Shown piece after piece: positions 35,925 to 44,117 of a DNA stretch of 64,000 nt. A model generated the notes under the pieces. The model ran no database searches. It was not told the DNA's origin and worked only from the letters and a program-made list of their open reading frames with translations. The number at the start of each line of letters is the position of its first letter. The stretch's first letter is position 1. A program made the translations under genes and the position numbers. The stretch covers positions 109,539 through 173,538 of the forward strand of contig CALEYW010000006.1 in NCBI GenBank assembly GCA_937927945.1, in the 5' to 3' direction. This DNA comes from an uncultured candidate division WPS-2 bacterium (GTDB lineage: Bacteria > Vulcanimicrobiota > Vulcanimicrobiia > Vulcanimicrobiales > Vulcanimicrobiaceae).

Positions 35925-36874
35925 TCAGCATTCTGCCGCCGAAGGCACCCCCGCGAACGGTCGAGTTCGAGATCGACGGCATCCCCGTCCGCGCACCGGA
36001 AGGTTCGACGATCCTGGATGCCTGCCGTGCGAACGCGAAACAGGTGCCGACGCTGTGTTTCCTCGACACGCTGCATCCCGTCAACGTGTGCCGCGTCTGC
36101 GTCGTCGAAGTGGAGGGTTCGCGGGTATTGGTCCCGTCGTGCTCGCGCAAGGTCGAGCCGGGGATGAAGGTCCGCACCGATTCCGAGCGCGTCCGGCACA
36201 GCCGCAAGATGGTGCTCGAGTTTCTCGACTCGTCGGTCGATCTGAGCACGACGCCCGACGTCGCGGACTGGAAGGCGGCGTACGGGTGCGATAGCGAGCG
36301 CTACGGACCGCCGGCGCCGCTTGCGCCCGCCGGCACACGCGACCACGCGCACGCAGGGCACCACGACGCGCCCGATCCCGACTACCGCGCCACGGTCGCG
36401 CAACCGGTGAAGGTCGACAATTCGCTCTACGTGCGCGCGTACGAGAAGTGCATCTTGTGCTATAAGTGCGTCGAGGCGTGCGGGACCGATTTTCAGAACT
36501 CGTTCGCGATCGGCGTCGCCGGACGCGGCTTCGCCGCGCGCATCTCGACCGAGTTCGCGGTCGCGCTGCCGGAGTCGGCGTGCGTGTACTGCGGGAACTG
36601 CATCGCCGTCTGCCCGACCGGCGCGCTGATGGCCAAGCCCGAGTGGGACAAGCGCGCCGACGGAACGTGGGACGAGTCGCGGCAGACGCAGACCGATACG
36701 ATCTGCCCCTATTGCGGCGTCGGCTGCACGCTCACGCTGCACGTGCAGGACAACGAGATCCTCAAGGCGACCTCGCCGTTCGATCAGACCGTCACGCGCG
36801 GCAACCTCTGCATCAAAGGCCGCTTCGGATGGCAGTACGTCCAGAACCGGCGGCAGGCAGAGCCGACCGCGTGA
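35921..36874 (+). CDS. Formate dehydrogenase iron-sulfur subunit: N-terminal half of a split alpha subunit
   Basis: A 317-residue protein carrying exactly the domains missing from the gene at 32134. First is a 2Fe-2S ferredoxin domain (VPTLCFLDTLHPVNVCRVCV, fourth Cys in LVPSCS). A His-rich linker (DHAHAGHHDAPDPD) leads to two 4Fe-4S motifs (EKCILCYKCVEACG and SACVYCGNCIAVCP). Last is the Molybdop_Fe4S4 domain (ICPYCGVGCTLTLHVQDNEI and RGNLCIKGRFGWQYVQNRR), after which the protein stops. In usual FdsA/FdhA proteins the next residues would be the catalytic domain that here starts the upstream gene. It wires the formate site to the diaphorase. ATG 35921 overlaps the previous stop (ATGA). Confidence 0.92.
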   Translation: MISILPPKAPPRTVEFEIDGIPVRAPEGSTILDACRANAKQVPTLCFLDTLHPVNVCRVCVVEVEGSRVLVPSCSRKVEPGMKVRTDSERVRHSRKMVLEFLDSSVDLSTTPDVADWKAAYGCDSERYGPPAPLAPAGTRDHAHAGHHDAPDPDYRATVAQPVKVDNSLYVRAYEKCILCYKCVEACGTDFQNSFAIGVAGRGFAARISTEFAVALPESACVYCGNCIAVCPTGALMAKPEWDKRADGTWDESRQTQTDTICPYCGVGCTLTLHVQDNEILKATSPFDQTVTRGNLCIKGRFGWQYVQNRRQAEPTA

Positions 36875-38133
36875 TCGCGCAGGCGCGTCCGGACGACGGC
36901 GACGAGCGGGTCGCGTTCGAGGCCGCGCGCCGGCTGATGCTCGGCGCAGCCGCGCCCGTGAGCACCGAGGCGATCGCGCTCGATCGGGCGTACGGCCGCA
37001 TCGTCTCACGTGCACTGCATGCCCGGGAGGATATCGTCCCGTATGCACGCTCGGCGATGGATGGTTACGCGGTGCGCGCGGCCGACACGAAAGCCGCCGG
37101 AACGCGGGGGGTCGCGTTGCGCGTCACCGGCGCTGCGTATGCAGGCGACCAACCGATCGTGCTCGCCGCGCGGACCGCTGTCGCGATCGCAACGGGCGCT
37201 CCTCTGCCGACCGGTGCCGATGCCGTCGTGCCGATCGAGCGTGTCCGCCACGTCGGCGGCGACGCCGTTCTCTCAGAGTCGCTGCGATCCGGCGCTCACG
37301 TGTTTCTTCCTGGTGACGACGCAAAACGCGGCGAGATTCTCGCTCGGCCGGGCGATGTCGTCACGCCCGGGCGCGCCGCGCTCTTGGCGGCCGCGGGGCA
37401 CGCGCGGATCGGCGTGTATCGAAAGCCGCGCATCGCCGTCGTGTGTACGGGGGACGAGCTCGTCGCGGTCTGCGAGCGACCCGGACCGGGACAGGTGCGC
37501 AACAGCAACGCGACGATGATCGCCGCGCACGCGATCGGAGACGGAGCGGAGGTCGTCGAGATCGTCCACGTCGCCGACAAGATCGGCCTGCTGCGGAGCA
37601 CGCTCGAGCGCGCGCTCGCGACGTGCGATCTGCTGATCACGACCGGCGGTGCGTCGATCGGCGAGCGCGACCTCGTGAAGAGTGCGTTCGTCACGCTGGG
37701 GGCGCGATTCGCGTTTCGTTCGGTCGCATTGCGCCCGGCCAAACCGACGGCGTTCGCGCGAGCGGGACGAACGCTGATCGCGGTGCTGCCTGGGAATCCC
37801 GCGGCGGCGTTCGTCGGCTACGTGGCGCTCGTCCGCGGCGTCGTGCGGCGTCTGGCGGGCCATCGCGTTGCGGTCCCGGCCGCCGTCACCGCGGCGTTGC
37901 GCGGAACGATCCGGGCGAAGGCCGATCGGCATTTCATCCTGTTCGGCCGCGTAGAGCGGGACGGCGCCGGGTTCTCGGTGGTGCCGCTGGACAACCAATG
38001 CTCGTCGCTCGTGCGAACGTCGGCCGGCGCGAACGGTCTCATCGTCGTCCCGCCCGGAAGTCCGAACCTCGCGGCGGGTGAGATGGTCGATGTCGAGATC
38101 TTCGACTGGGAAGCGCTTGGGAACGGCGGATAG
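36871..38133 (+). CDS. moeA: Molybdopterin molybdenumtransferase
   Basis: A 420-residue MoeA-like enzyme that inserts molybdate into adenylylated molybdopterin. It shows MDGYAVRAADTKAAGTRGVA, ATGAPLPTGADAVVPIERVR, the MPT-binding domain CDLLITTGGASIGERDLVKS, and ALRPAKPTAFARAGRTLIAV with LPGNPAAAFVGY. GTG 36871 overlaps the stop of the Fe-S subunit gene (GTGA), so cofactor assembly is translated together with the dehydrogenase. Confidence 0.93.
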   Translation: MIAQARPDDGDERVAFEAARRLMLGAAAPVSTEAIALDRAYGRIVSRALHAREDIVPYARSAMDGYAVRAADTKAAGTRGVALRVTGAAYAGDQPIVLAARTAVAIATGAPLPTGADAVVPIERVRHVGGDAVLSESLRSGAHVFLPGDDAKRGEILARPGDVVTPGRAALLAAAGHARIGVYRKPRIAVVCTGDELVAVCERPGPGQVRNSNATMIAAHAIGDGAEVVEIVHVADKIGLLRSTLERALATCDLLITTGGASIGERDLVKSAFVTLGARFAFRSVALRPAKPTAFARAGRTLIAVLPGNPAAAFVGYVALVRGVVRRLAGHRVAVPAAVTAALRGTIRAKADRHFILFGRVERDGAGFSVVPLDNQCSSLVRTSAGANGLIVVPPGSPNLAAGEMVDVEIFDWEALGNGG

Positions 38134-38145
38134 CCGATCGAAGAC

Positions 38146-39021
38146 GTGACGGAAGACGGCACTGGTCGCCCGACGCTGAATCCGGATCACCCGCTGTTCG
38201 GTCTGGGCTACGCGAAACCGGTGGAGCGCCGCGAGTACCTGCGCGTCGACGACGACGGCTTCTCTGCGGGGAGCGCAACCGTCGCCGAGGAGACGCCGGT
38301 CGCGCTTGTCTACAACGGCTGGCCGCACGTCGTCATGATGTGCACTCCGGCCGACATCGAGGATTTCGCGCTGGGGTTCAGCCTCACCGAGGAGATCGTT
38401 CCCGATTCCCGCGACGTTGCGAGCGTGCGCGCCGCGCGGTACAGTCAGGGAATCGAAGTCGCGATCACCATCCCGGCGTCGGCCTCTGACGCCTTGCGAA
38501 ACCGCGGCCGTTTGCTGGTCGGTCGCACCGGCTGTGGATTGTGCGGCGTCACGACGATCGACGAAGCGCTGCGTCCGGGACACATCGTCGAGGCGCCGTT
38601 CGGGGTCGCCGCGGCGGCGATCTTTCGTGCCGGCGAGGAACTGCCCCGATGGCAAAAATACAACGAGGGAACCGGCGCGGTCCACGCCGCCGGATGGGCC
38701 ACACCCGACGGAGCGGTCGTGCTCGCGCGCGAGGACGTCGGGCGCCATAACGCCCTCGACAAGCTGATCGGCGCGATGGTGCGCGACGACATCGATCCGG
38801 CGAGCGGCTTCGCGGTGGTGACAAGTCGCGCGAGTTACGAGCTCGTGCAAAAGTGCGCGGTAGCCGGCATCTCGCTGTTGGCCGCGATCTCGCGCCCCAC
38901 CGGCCTCGCGGTACGGATGGCGGACGCCGCCGGGGTCACCCTCGCCGCATTACTTCGCGGTCACAGCGTCAACGTCTACAGTCACCCGGAACGTGTGCGC
39001 GCGGACGCGCCCAGGGCTTAG
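38146..39021 (+). CDS. fdhD: Formate dehydrogenase accessory sulfurtransferase
   Basis: A 291-residue FdhD protein that transfers sulfur to the Mo-bisMGD cofactor before insertion. The active-site loop reads GRTGCGLCGVTT (Cys-x-x-Cys). EDFALGFSLTEEIV, REDVGRHNALDKLIGA and TSRASYELVQKCAVAGISLL are family motifs. GTG 38146 follows the moeA stop by 12 bases. Its 3' end overlaps the convergent PaiB-like gene by four bases. It is the last gene of the formate operon. Confidence 0.94.
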   Translation: MTEDGTGRPTLNPDHPLFGLGYAKPVERREYLRVDDDGFSAGSATVAEETPVALVYNGWPHVVMMCTPADIEDFALGFSLTEEIVPDSRDVASVRAARYSQGIEVAITIPASASDALRNRGRLLVGRTGCGLCGVTTIDEALRPGHIVEAPFGVAAAAIFRAGEELPRWQKYNEGTGAVHAAGWATPDGAVVLAREDVGRHNALDKLIGAMVRDDIDPASGFAVVTSRASYELVQKCAVAGISLLAAISRPTGLAVRMADAAGVTLAALLRGHSVNVYSHPERVRADAPRA

Positions 39022-39656
39022 CCGGTCCGCCGTCGCTCCATCGCGTCGGCAGTCTCACGGTCGCGGTGATCCTCCGACGACCGCAGTCCCTCGATCGCAC
39101 CGCGCACGTCTGCATCGGAACCGTCTTGGTCGAGCTTCCATTTGCCTTCGAGGCGCGCGATCGGGATCTCGACGCCGACGATCCCGCCCAGGAGCGCCGC
39201 GATGTACGATGCCGGCGCGTCCGTCACAGCCCAAGGGTCGCGGCGCGGCGCTTCCTGTTTCTCGGTCAGCCGCGTCACGATCGTACGCAGCGCGTCAGGA
39301 TCGTCGATCACGCGCGGCCGTCCGTAGGCGTGCACGGCGACGTAAAGCCACGTAGGGACTACCTTCCCCGTCTCGCCCTTGGTCGCGTACCACGAAGGCG
39401 AGACGTACGCGTCCTCGGCGCGGAAGACGATCATTACCTCGCTGTCGTGCCGCAAAGCCCGTGACTGGGCGTTCGCGCGCGCAAGGTGGCAGGTGAGCGT
39501 GCCGTATGGTCCCGCATCCGAGTCGAGCAGCATCGGCACGTGACTCGCCTGGAGGCCTTCGGAATCCGACGAGACGAGCACGCCGAGGCGCGCGCGGTCG
39601 ACCATCGCGTGCAGCACCCCGAGATCATCCTCGCGAAAGGGTGGCGGAATATACAC
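39018..39656 (-). CDS. PaiB-like FMN-binding protein
   Basis: A 212-residue protein of the PaiB/FMN-binding split-barrel family. It starts VYIPPPFREDDLGVLHAMVD, followed by TCHLARANAQSRALRHDSEV, YVSPSWYATKGETGKVVPTW and ARLEGKWKLDQD. GTG 39656 is chosen because PaiB proteins begin (M/V)YIPPxF and AGAGG lies nine bases upstream, although the frame stays open to 39788. PaiB was named as a negative regulator of protease and sporulation genes in Bacillus. The role here is unknown. It is convergent with fdhD and not part of that operon. Confidence 0.87.
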   Translation of the reverse strand: MYIPPPFREDDLGVLHAMVDRARLGVLVSSDSEGLQASHVPMLLDSDAGPYGTLTCHLARANAQSRALRHDSEVMIVFRAEDAYVSPSWYATKGETGKVVPTWLYVAVHAYGRPRVIDDPDALRTIVTRLTEKQEAPRRDPWAVTDAPASYIAALLGGIVGVEIPIARLEGKWKLDQDGSDADVRGAIEGLRSSEDHRDRETADAMERRRTG

Positions 39657-40037
39657 AAGATGCCTCTGCCGCTCAGGCGCGCGCGGTTCCTGGTAACTCA
39701 CGAACGTCCTCGACTGCGCCGGCGTTGTGACGGGGCGCTCTGGATTGCCGCTGACGTCGAAGAGCCCAACTTGGACGGTTCCCTGCACAGGGATCCCACT
39801 TGCCTGACTCTCCCCCAGGCGCGCTTCCCATGAAGGACTGGGTCTGCGAGGTTGCGGAGAATGCTGACTACACCGCGGGAGTTCGGTCTACGAAGGGTCC
39901 TTTCTCCTTCGTCGAGATCCCGCGCGACAATCTCGGCGCGCAGTGCATCAAGCTTTGCGTCGACAACGAGACCCAATGCGTCTCCGCGAGAAGGCCTCTG
40001 ACCGAGTCTCGGTCTTTTGTTGTGTCGCGCGAAGTTC

Positions 40038-40056
40038 GTGACCAAACCCGTGACCA
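40038..40056. repeat. Paired GTGACCA repeats next to the left attachment site
   Basis: GTGACCAAA and then GTGACCA, separated by three bases. The same arrangement (17 of 19 bases identical) occurs at 63880-63898, at nearly the same distance from the right attachment core (66 bases versus 69 here). They may be integrase arm-type sites or remnants of an element end. Confidence 0.5.
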
Positions 40057-40077
40057 GTTTGCCACGGCCACCTAAAG

Positions 40078-40102
40078 AAAAAACCCCGCCGTAGCGGGGT
40101 TT
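40078..40102. terminator. Intrinsic terminator hairpin in the left attachment repeat
   Basis: AAACCCCGC and GCGGGGTTT pair across a CGTA-type loop (AACCCCGCCGTAGCGGGGTT) with a run of A on the left, which gives a poly-U tail for transcription on the minus strand. The same hairpin with one base change follows the RNA gene at the right end of the window (63921-63941), so this copy is part of the duplicated gene end. Confidence 0.75.
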
Positions 40103-40133
40103 GGATTGGTAGCGCCAACGGGAGTTGAATCCG
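40082..40133. repeat. Left attachment-site repeat (attL) of the genomic island
   Basis: This stretch matches 63921-63972 with about four mismatches over 52 bases, including an exact 23-base core (40107-40129 versus 63946-63968). The core is the 3' end (acceptor and T arm) of a tRNA-like RNA gene on the minus strand, followed by its terminator. Here the T stem is not completed (GGATTC in place of GGGTTC), so this is the severed remnant. The core-to-core distance, 23,839 bases, sets the island size. Confidence 0.82.
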
Positions 40134-40320
40134 GCTCGTTCAGGCGGTCCTGCCCGCCGACGCTTGGGCCGTCAGTCTAGAGCCGTGTCGCCACCCGCCG
40201 TATTGTCTACTATGTGCCCAAAAGGTGACCACGGTCGGCGTGAGATAGAGGCCCCAAACGAGCCCAAGGTCGGCGCAGCGTTCCCGGACCGTGCTACAAT
40301 ATTATTCGCTGAGGTCGCTG

Positions 40321-40542
40321 ATGCTGCGCGAATTCCTGGCTAAGCTCTTCGGTTTGGACTCGCAGCCCGAGTTCGAACTAGAAAACGGCAAGCCCAGATG
40401 GCAAGCCGCTCCATGGTATGTAGAATTCCTAGCTAAGCTCTTTCGCGTGGACTCGGATCCGAATCTTGCAGTCCCGAAAGACGGAAGGCCGACTTGGGAG
40501 CCGTCACGGGCCCTCGTGTCTAGTCCCACGCGAGCCCCATAG
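40321..40542 (+). CDS. Small protein made of two tandem repeats
   Basis: A 73-residue frame starting MLREFLAKLFGLDSQPEFEL. It contains two copies of a unit of about 28 residues: EFLAKLFGLDSQPEFELENG with KPRWQ, and EFLAKLFRVDSDPNLAVPKD with GRPTWE. Repetition at the protein level supports a real gene. The family is not recognised and no partner is evident. It is the first gene inside the left edge of the island. Confidence 0.5.
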   Translation: MLREFLAKLFGLDSQPEFELENGKPRWQAAPWYVEFLAKLFRVDSDPNLAVPKDGRPTWEPSRALVSSPTRAP

Positions 40543-40633
40543 TGACGGCCAGACGGCCGAAGTCACAAGGCCCGCTTCCACAACCACGCGCGCTTGTTTG
40601 CCTCGCTGGCGGGGGGGCTGCTGTCCGAGTTGT

Positions 40634-41797
40634 CTACGTATCCCCGAAGAGGCGCATTGGTGTTCCCGCTCGGGTCACGAAACTGATGATCGAATCGCGG
40701 TCCGGCCTCGCCGAACGGCTTGGTGTCTCGACGTAGCATTCGTTGCGCGCGATCATGGGTTGTAACGCCTCGTTCATGAATCGGTAGAACGACGTGCTTG
40801 TCAGCACGAACTCGCGGATCTCCGCCATGTCTACATTGCGGCGATTCAAGAACGCCGCGCTGATTTGTCGCTGGAGCGGTGCGTAGTCCGGACACGGCTC
40901 GATTAGCATTGGACCGAGCGAGTAGGTGTAGTCGCTGAACGTGAAGTTGCCCGACTTGTCCACCTCCCACATCGCCTGCTTCATGACTTCGAGGCCGCGA
41001 ATGTTCTTCGTCGCGAACACCAGAAAGTAGTCCGTCGCATTACGGGCATTGCGCATCTCGAACGCGACGACGTAGTTCGCGCCAGCGCTGATGAAACGCT
41101 CCTTGAAGTAGTTGACCGTCTCGCGCTTCCGCTCTGCCCCGTTCAGGGCGCGCAGCGTTTGCCAGTCCGGTTGGCCAAACATGAGGTTTAGGTGTTCTTC
41201 GAACTCGGGCGTAGTGAGAAAGCGATTCATCTCCTCGTACATGAATGTGAAGAGTATCTCGCTTCGTTCTGGGGCGAGCAATAACCGCAGCAGGTCGAAC
41301 GGCATGTCTTTAACGCCGAACGGGTCAATGAAGTAGAAGATCGGGCCCGAACCCGATGCTCGATTCATGAGCCGAGTGTGTACGTCGGCTATCTTCTCGT
41401 CGTAACGGCCGTATAACGTTTCAATCTCTATTGCGCTTACGCTGGGGTGGGCGGCGCGGAACGTCGCGCAACGGTCCACGAGGTGCTCGTAGCGTCGCTT
41501 CTTCGCTTCAATGAATACCGTCGTGAGCTGGCCCGGCTTGAGCGGCCCCGGCGCCAGGAACTGGCACGCGATGTCGAGCGCGACGATGGGTGAACCGGGT
41601 TCTCCCCCCGCGTATTCACCTGGACCCGCGAAGCAGTCGACGTACCCGAGCCGTTTGTTCCACCGCGCCATGATCGGCAGCCAACGCCTCAGGTACCGTC
41701 GCAGTATCTCGTGCTTCGCGGCCGTATGGGCTTCCAGCGGCCATAGTTTCGCGCGCGACTTCGAGGCGCTTAGGCCTGGTGGCGACACCCCGTCCAT
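40634..41797 (-). CDS. tcmP: Three-Cys-motif partner protein (TcmP)
   Basis: A 387-residue protein of the TcmP family, named because it accompanies the three-Cys-motif protein encoded just upstream. It starts with AKLWPLEAHTAAKHEILRRY and LGYVDCFAGPGEYAGGEPGS, and the DCFAGPGxY motif recalls a SAM-dependent methyltransferase fold. IFYFIDPFGVKDMPFDLLRL is another conserved block. The molecular activity is not established. Its start is 21 bases from the stop of the upstream gene (41819), supporting a shared operon. Confidence 0.87.
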   Translation of the reverse strand: MDGVSPPGLSASKSRAKLWPLEAHTAAKHEILRRYLRRWLPIMARWNKRLGYVDCFAGPGEYAGGEPGSPIVALDIACQFLAPGPLKPGQLTTVFIEAKKRRYEHLVDRCATFRAAHPSVSAIEIETLYGRYDEKIADVHTRLMNRASGSGPIFYFIDPFGVKDMPFDLLRLLLAPERSEILFTFMYEEMNRFLTTPEFEEHLNLMFGQPDWQTLRALNGAERKRETVNYFKERFISAGANYVVAFEMRNARNATDYFLVFATKNIRGLEVMKQAMWEVDKSGNFTFSDYTYSLGPMLIEPCPDYAPLQRQISAAFLNRRNVDMAEIREFVLTSTSFYRFMNEALQPMIARNECYVETPSRSARPDRDSIISFVTRAGTPMRLFGDT

Positions 41798-41818
41798 CGC
41801 AGAGAAGTGCCGGCAGCC

Positions 41819-42610
41819 CTAGACTGCCATGCCGAGGCGACCGCCGGTCGCTGCGCTCCGCGCGCGTTCGATCTCTCGCGGCGCCGCGAGGCCGGGTCGC
41901 GAGACCGGCATCTCGTCCCATGTACGCTCGTCCAACAGACGGCCAGTTCGCGCTTTATGCCACTGCTTGAAGAAGAACGCGACGTGGTTCTCGATGCAGC
42001 GGTCGCGTACATCGCGGACCCATTGCTCCTCGATCGGCCGTCGCTTCGGGCCGGACTCGCCGCCTACGATGACCCAAGCGATCCCGTTGAGCGGAACGGC
42101 GTCGATCGGGCCGAGCATCGGTTCGACCGAAAGAAATCTGACATCCGCGTTAATCTTGGCGAGCATCGCTGCGCGCCAACCGGTCGCGTTATTTTCGACG
42201 CTCGTCCCGAGCCAGATGTGCGAAGGCACCCGGCTTGCCCCGTATCGCTCGTGGATGAACCGGACCATCCGTTCTGGGCGCTTCGTGAGCACTTGGTAAA
42301 CATGCCTGTCGATCCGCTCCATCACTTCGAAAACGCGTGCGATGTACGAATCGGGGATGGCGCGGTGGAAAAGGTCGCTCATCGAGTTCACGAAGACGAA
42401 GCGCGGCTTCTTCCATGCTTCGGGTTTGCCGAGCATGTTAGCGCGAAGCTGCACGTCGAAGCCGTGCTCAAAGTAGTGGCCGTTGATTCCGCGGAAGCGT
42501 TCGGAAAATCGCAAGGCATAGCAATGGTCGCAGCCAGGCGACACGCGCTCGCAACCGGTGCTCGGGTTCCATGTCGAGTTCGTCCACTCGATCGCGGTCG
42601 CTTCGGCCAT
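41819..42610 (-). CDS. Three-Cys-motif phage-type protein (Gp37/Gp68, DUF5131)
   Basis: A 263-residue protein. It begins MAEATAIEWTNSTWNPSTGC and continues ERVSPGCDHCYALRFSERFR; the three cysteines in C-x7-C-x2-C are the defining motif. FVNSMSDLFHRAIPDSYIA, VYQVLTKRPERM and IWLGTSVENNATGWR follow, all typical of the family. It is thought to bind an iron-sulfur cluster like radical SAM proteins. The reaction is unknown. It is the middle gene of the ATPase / three-Cys / TcmP set. Confidence 0.88.
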   Translation of the reverse strand: MAEATAIEWTNSTWNPSTGCERVSPGCDHCYALRFSERFRGINGHYFEHGFDVQLRANMLGKPEAWKKPRFVFVNSMSDLFHRAIPDSYIARVFEVMERIDRHVYQVLTKRPERMVRFIHERYGASRVPSHIWLGTSVENNATGWRAAMLAKINADVRFLSVEPMLGPIDAVPLNGIAWVIVGGESGPKRRPIEEQWVRDVRDRCIENHVAFFFKQWHKARTGRLLDERTWDEMPVSRPGLAAPREIERARSAATGGRLGMAV

Positions 42611-42700
42611 CGGTTCTCCTCGCTTAAGGGCGTTCTAGCCAGCGGTTCGAACGCCCTCGACCCAGCGAACGCGCCGCTGCGGCGAGCTTTTTTTCCGGCT

Positions 42701-43891
42701 TCACCGGCCGCGCTGCACGCGGCTGTCGTGAGCGCGGCGCTCTAACGCCGGTTTGTGTTGGTGTACGTATCGATCCGTCAGGGGAATGCGAAACTCGGCC
42801 ATGCCGCTCGCCGGAGAGTAGATCACGTCCTTTCGAACGAGCTGGTTACGAATGGAGCTGATCGTTTCCGACGTTGTGCCGAACTGCGCGGCAATCTCGC
42901 CCACCGTATGTGGACCCGGGCCAAGATCCGCCATTGCGAGGACGTACGAGCACTCACGTGGTGTCAGCAGCCGAAAGCGCGCGTCATAGAAGTCGTCCTC
43001 AAGGAGCCGACGCATGCCGGGAATCGCGCGCTCGACGTCACCCTCGGTGATCGCATCGCCGCGGTGAGCGAGCCACGCTGCAGAAGCGTACTCCTGAATG
43101 AAATAGGGGTAGCCGGCGCTCTCCTCTGCAAGACGCTCGAGGGCAGCCGGCGCAATGTGGACGCCCCGTTCTCGCGCTGGTATCGCGATCGCGTCTTTTG
43201 TCTCGTCTACGGTGAGCAGGTCGAGACGAAAATAGCGCCAGCGCTCGGTGTACGTACGGACTTTGTGCAGGTGCTCGCGGCTACCGGGAAGCCCGGCCGC
43301 GAGGAGATATGCCGGGCGCTTCGTGTTCGCCGTAGCGTGAACAAACGTCACGACGTCGCGGAGGCCGTCGACGGGACCGCTTTGCACTTCGTCGATCGCG
43401 AACACGAGGTGCCGCCCGTTGTGCCGCGTAGCGTCGTTGAGGTCCTCGAGCGCGTTCACGAGGTCGGGCGTCTCGTGCTGCGGCGCACTAAGGGAGACGG
43501 CGCCGAGGTCGTTGGGCAGTTCGTACGAGGCTCGCGGCAGCGCGTCGATAATCTTCTCGAAGCCGATCCGAAGCTTCTGCGGAAGTGAAGCGGACGCTTT
43601 AGCGGCGCGTTCGATTCCGCGTCGCATTGTCGATGCGAACGGTTCGCTCGCCGAAGGCTCGATCGCGATGATGACGGCGTTCGTATTCGCTGCCTCCGCG
43701 ACGCAGCGACGGAGCAGCGCCGTCTTGCCCATGCCACGCAGGCCGGTGAAGACGATCGGCTGTGCCGGAGCTCCGCTCTCGGAAAGGTTCAGCGAGTAGC
43801 GCGCGGCGCTGCTCTCTGCATCGCGGCCGACGAGCGCGGGTGGCTCGCTGCCGGGCGCGGTCCGAAACGGGTTATCGAGCTGGTCGCTCAT
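42701..43891 (-). CDS. AAA ATPase with C-terminal winged helix
   Basis: A 396-residue P-loop ATPase. Walker A is VFTGLRGMGKTALLRRCVAE, Walker B is LVFAIDEVQSGPVDGL, and FRLDLLTVDETKDAI marks the lid. GYPYFIQEYASAAW is typical of ORC1/Cdc6-like and STAND-related ATPases in mobile elements. The last 100 residues form a winged helix (HTVGEIAAQFGTTSETISSI and RNQLVRKDVIY), so it probably binds DNA. Three operator-like TGTCA sites lie 20 bases upstream of its ATG. It is the promoter-proximal gene of a minus-strand operon with the three-Cys protein and TcmP. Confidence 0.85.
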   Translation of the reverse strand: MSDQLDNPFRTAPGSEPPALVGRDAESSAARYSLNLSESGAPAQPIVFTGLRGMGKTALLRRCVAEAANTNAVIIAIEPSASEPFASTMRRGIERAAKASASLPQKLRIGFEKIIDALPRASYELPNDLGAVSLSAPQHETPDLVNALEDLNDATRHNGRHLVFAIDEVQSGPVDGLRDVVTFVHATANTKRPAYLLAAGLPGSREHLHKVRTYTERWRYFRLDLLTVDETKDAIAIPARERGVHIAPAALERLAEESAGYPYFIQEYASAAWLAHRGDAITEGDVERAIPGMRRLLEDDFYDARFRLLTPRECSYVLAMADLGPGPHTVGEIAAQFGTTSETISSIRNQLVRKDVIYSPASGMAEFRIPLTDRYVHQHKPALERRAHDSRVQRGR

Positions 43892-43910
43892 CGGCTAAGC
43901 GACGCAAGCG

Positions 43911-43982
43911 TGTCAAACGTGACAAAACCTTCATGCACCTGTCAAGCCTGTCAAAGGTGGCCTCGGTCTGTCAAGTCTGACA
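43911..43982. promoter_or_regulatory. Three TGTCA-N4-TGWCA sites with an exact 29-bp period
   Basis: Sites begin at 43911 (TGTCA-AACG-TGACA), 43940 (TGTCA-AGCC-TGTCA) and 43969 (TGTCA-AGTC-TGACA). The outer two are perfect 5-bp inverted repeats and the middle one is a direct repeat with the same spacing. They lie between the ATPase start codon (43891) and the Cys-rich gene (ends 44118), in the promoter region of the ATPase operon. The spacing suggests cooperative binding of one protein, possibly the ATPase itself. Confidence 0.6.
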
Positions 43983-44117
43983 ACTTTTCCCGCGGCCCCC
44001 GAGGCGGGCGTCCCGCTGCGATCCCGGGCGGCAAGAAGGCGCCCAAACTCCCTGCACGGGCGCCCCCCGGGACGCGAAGCGAGTCTGGAAGGGCCTCCCG
44101 CGGCCTAAAGCCGGGTC

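Noticed and set aside
39800..40075. 91-residue plus-strand frame before the left att site
   Set aside because: No recognisable motif, ends inside the att-proximal repeats, and a comparable frame exists on the other strand. It could be a remnant, but the support is too weak.
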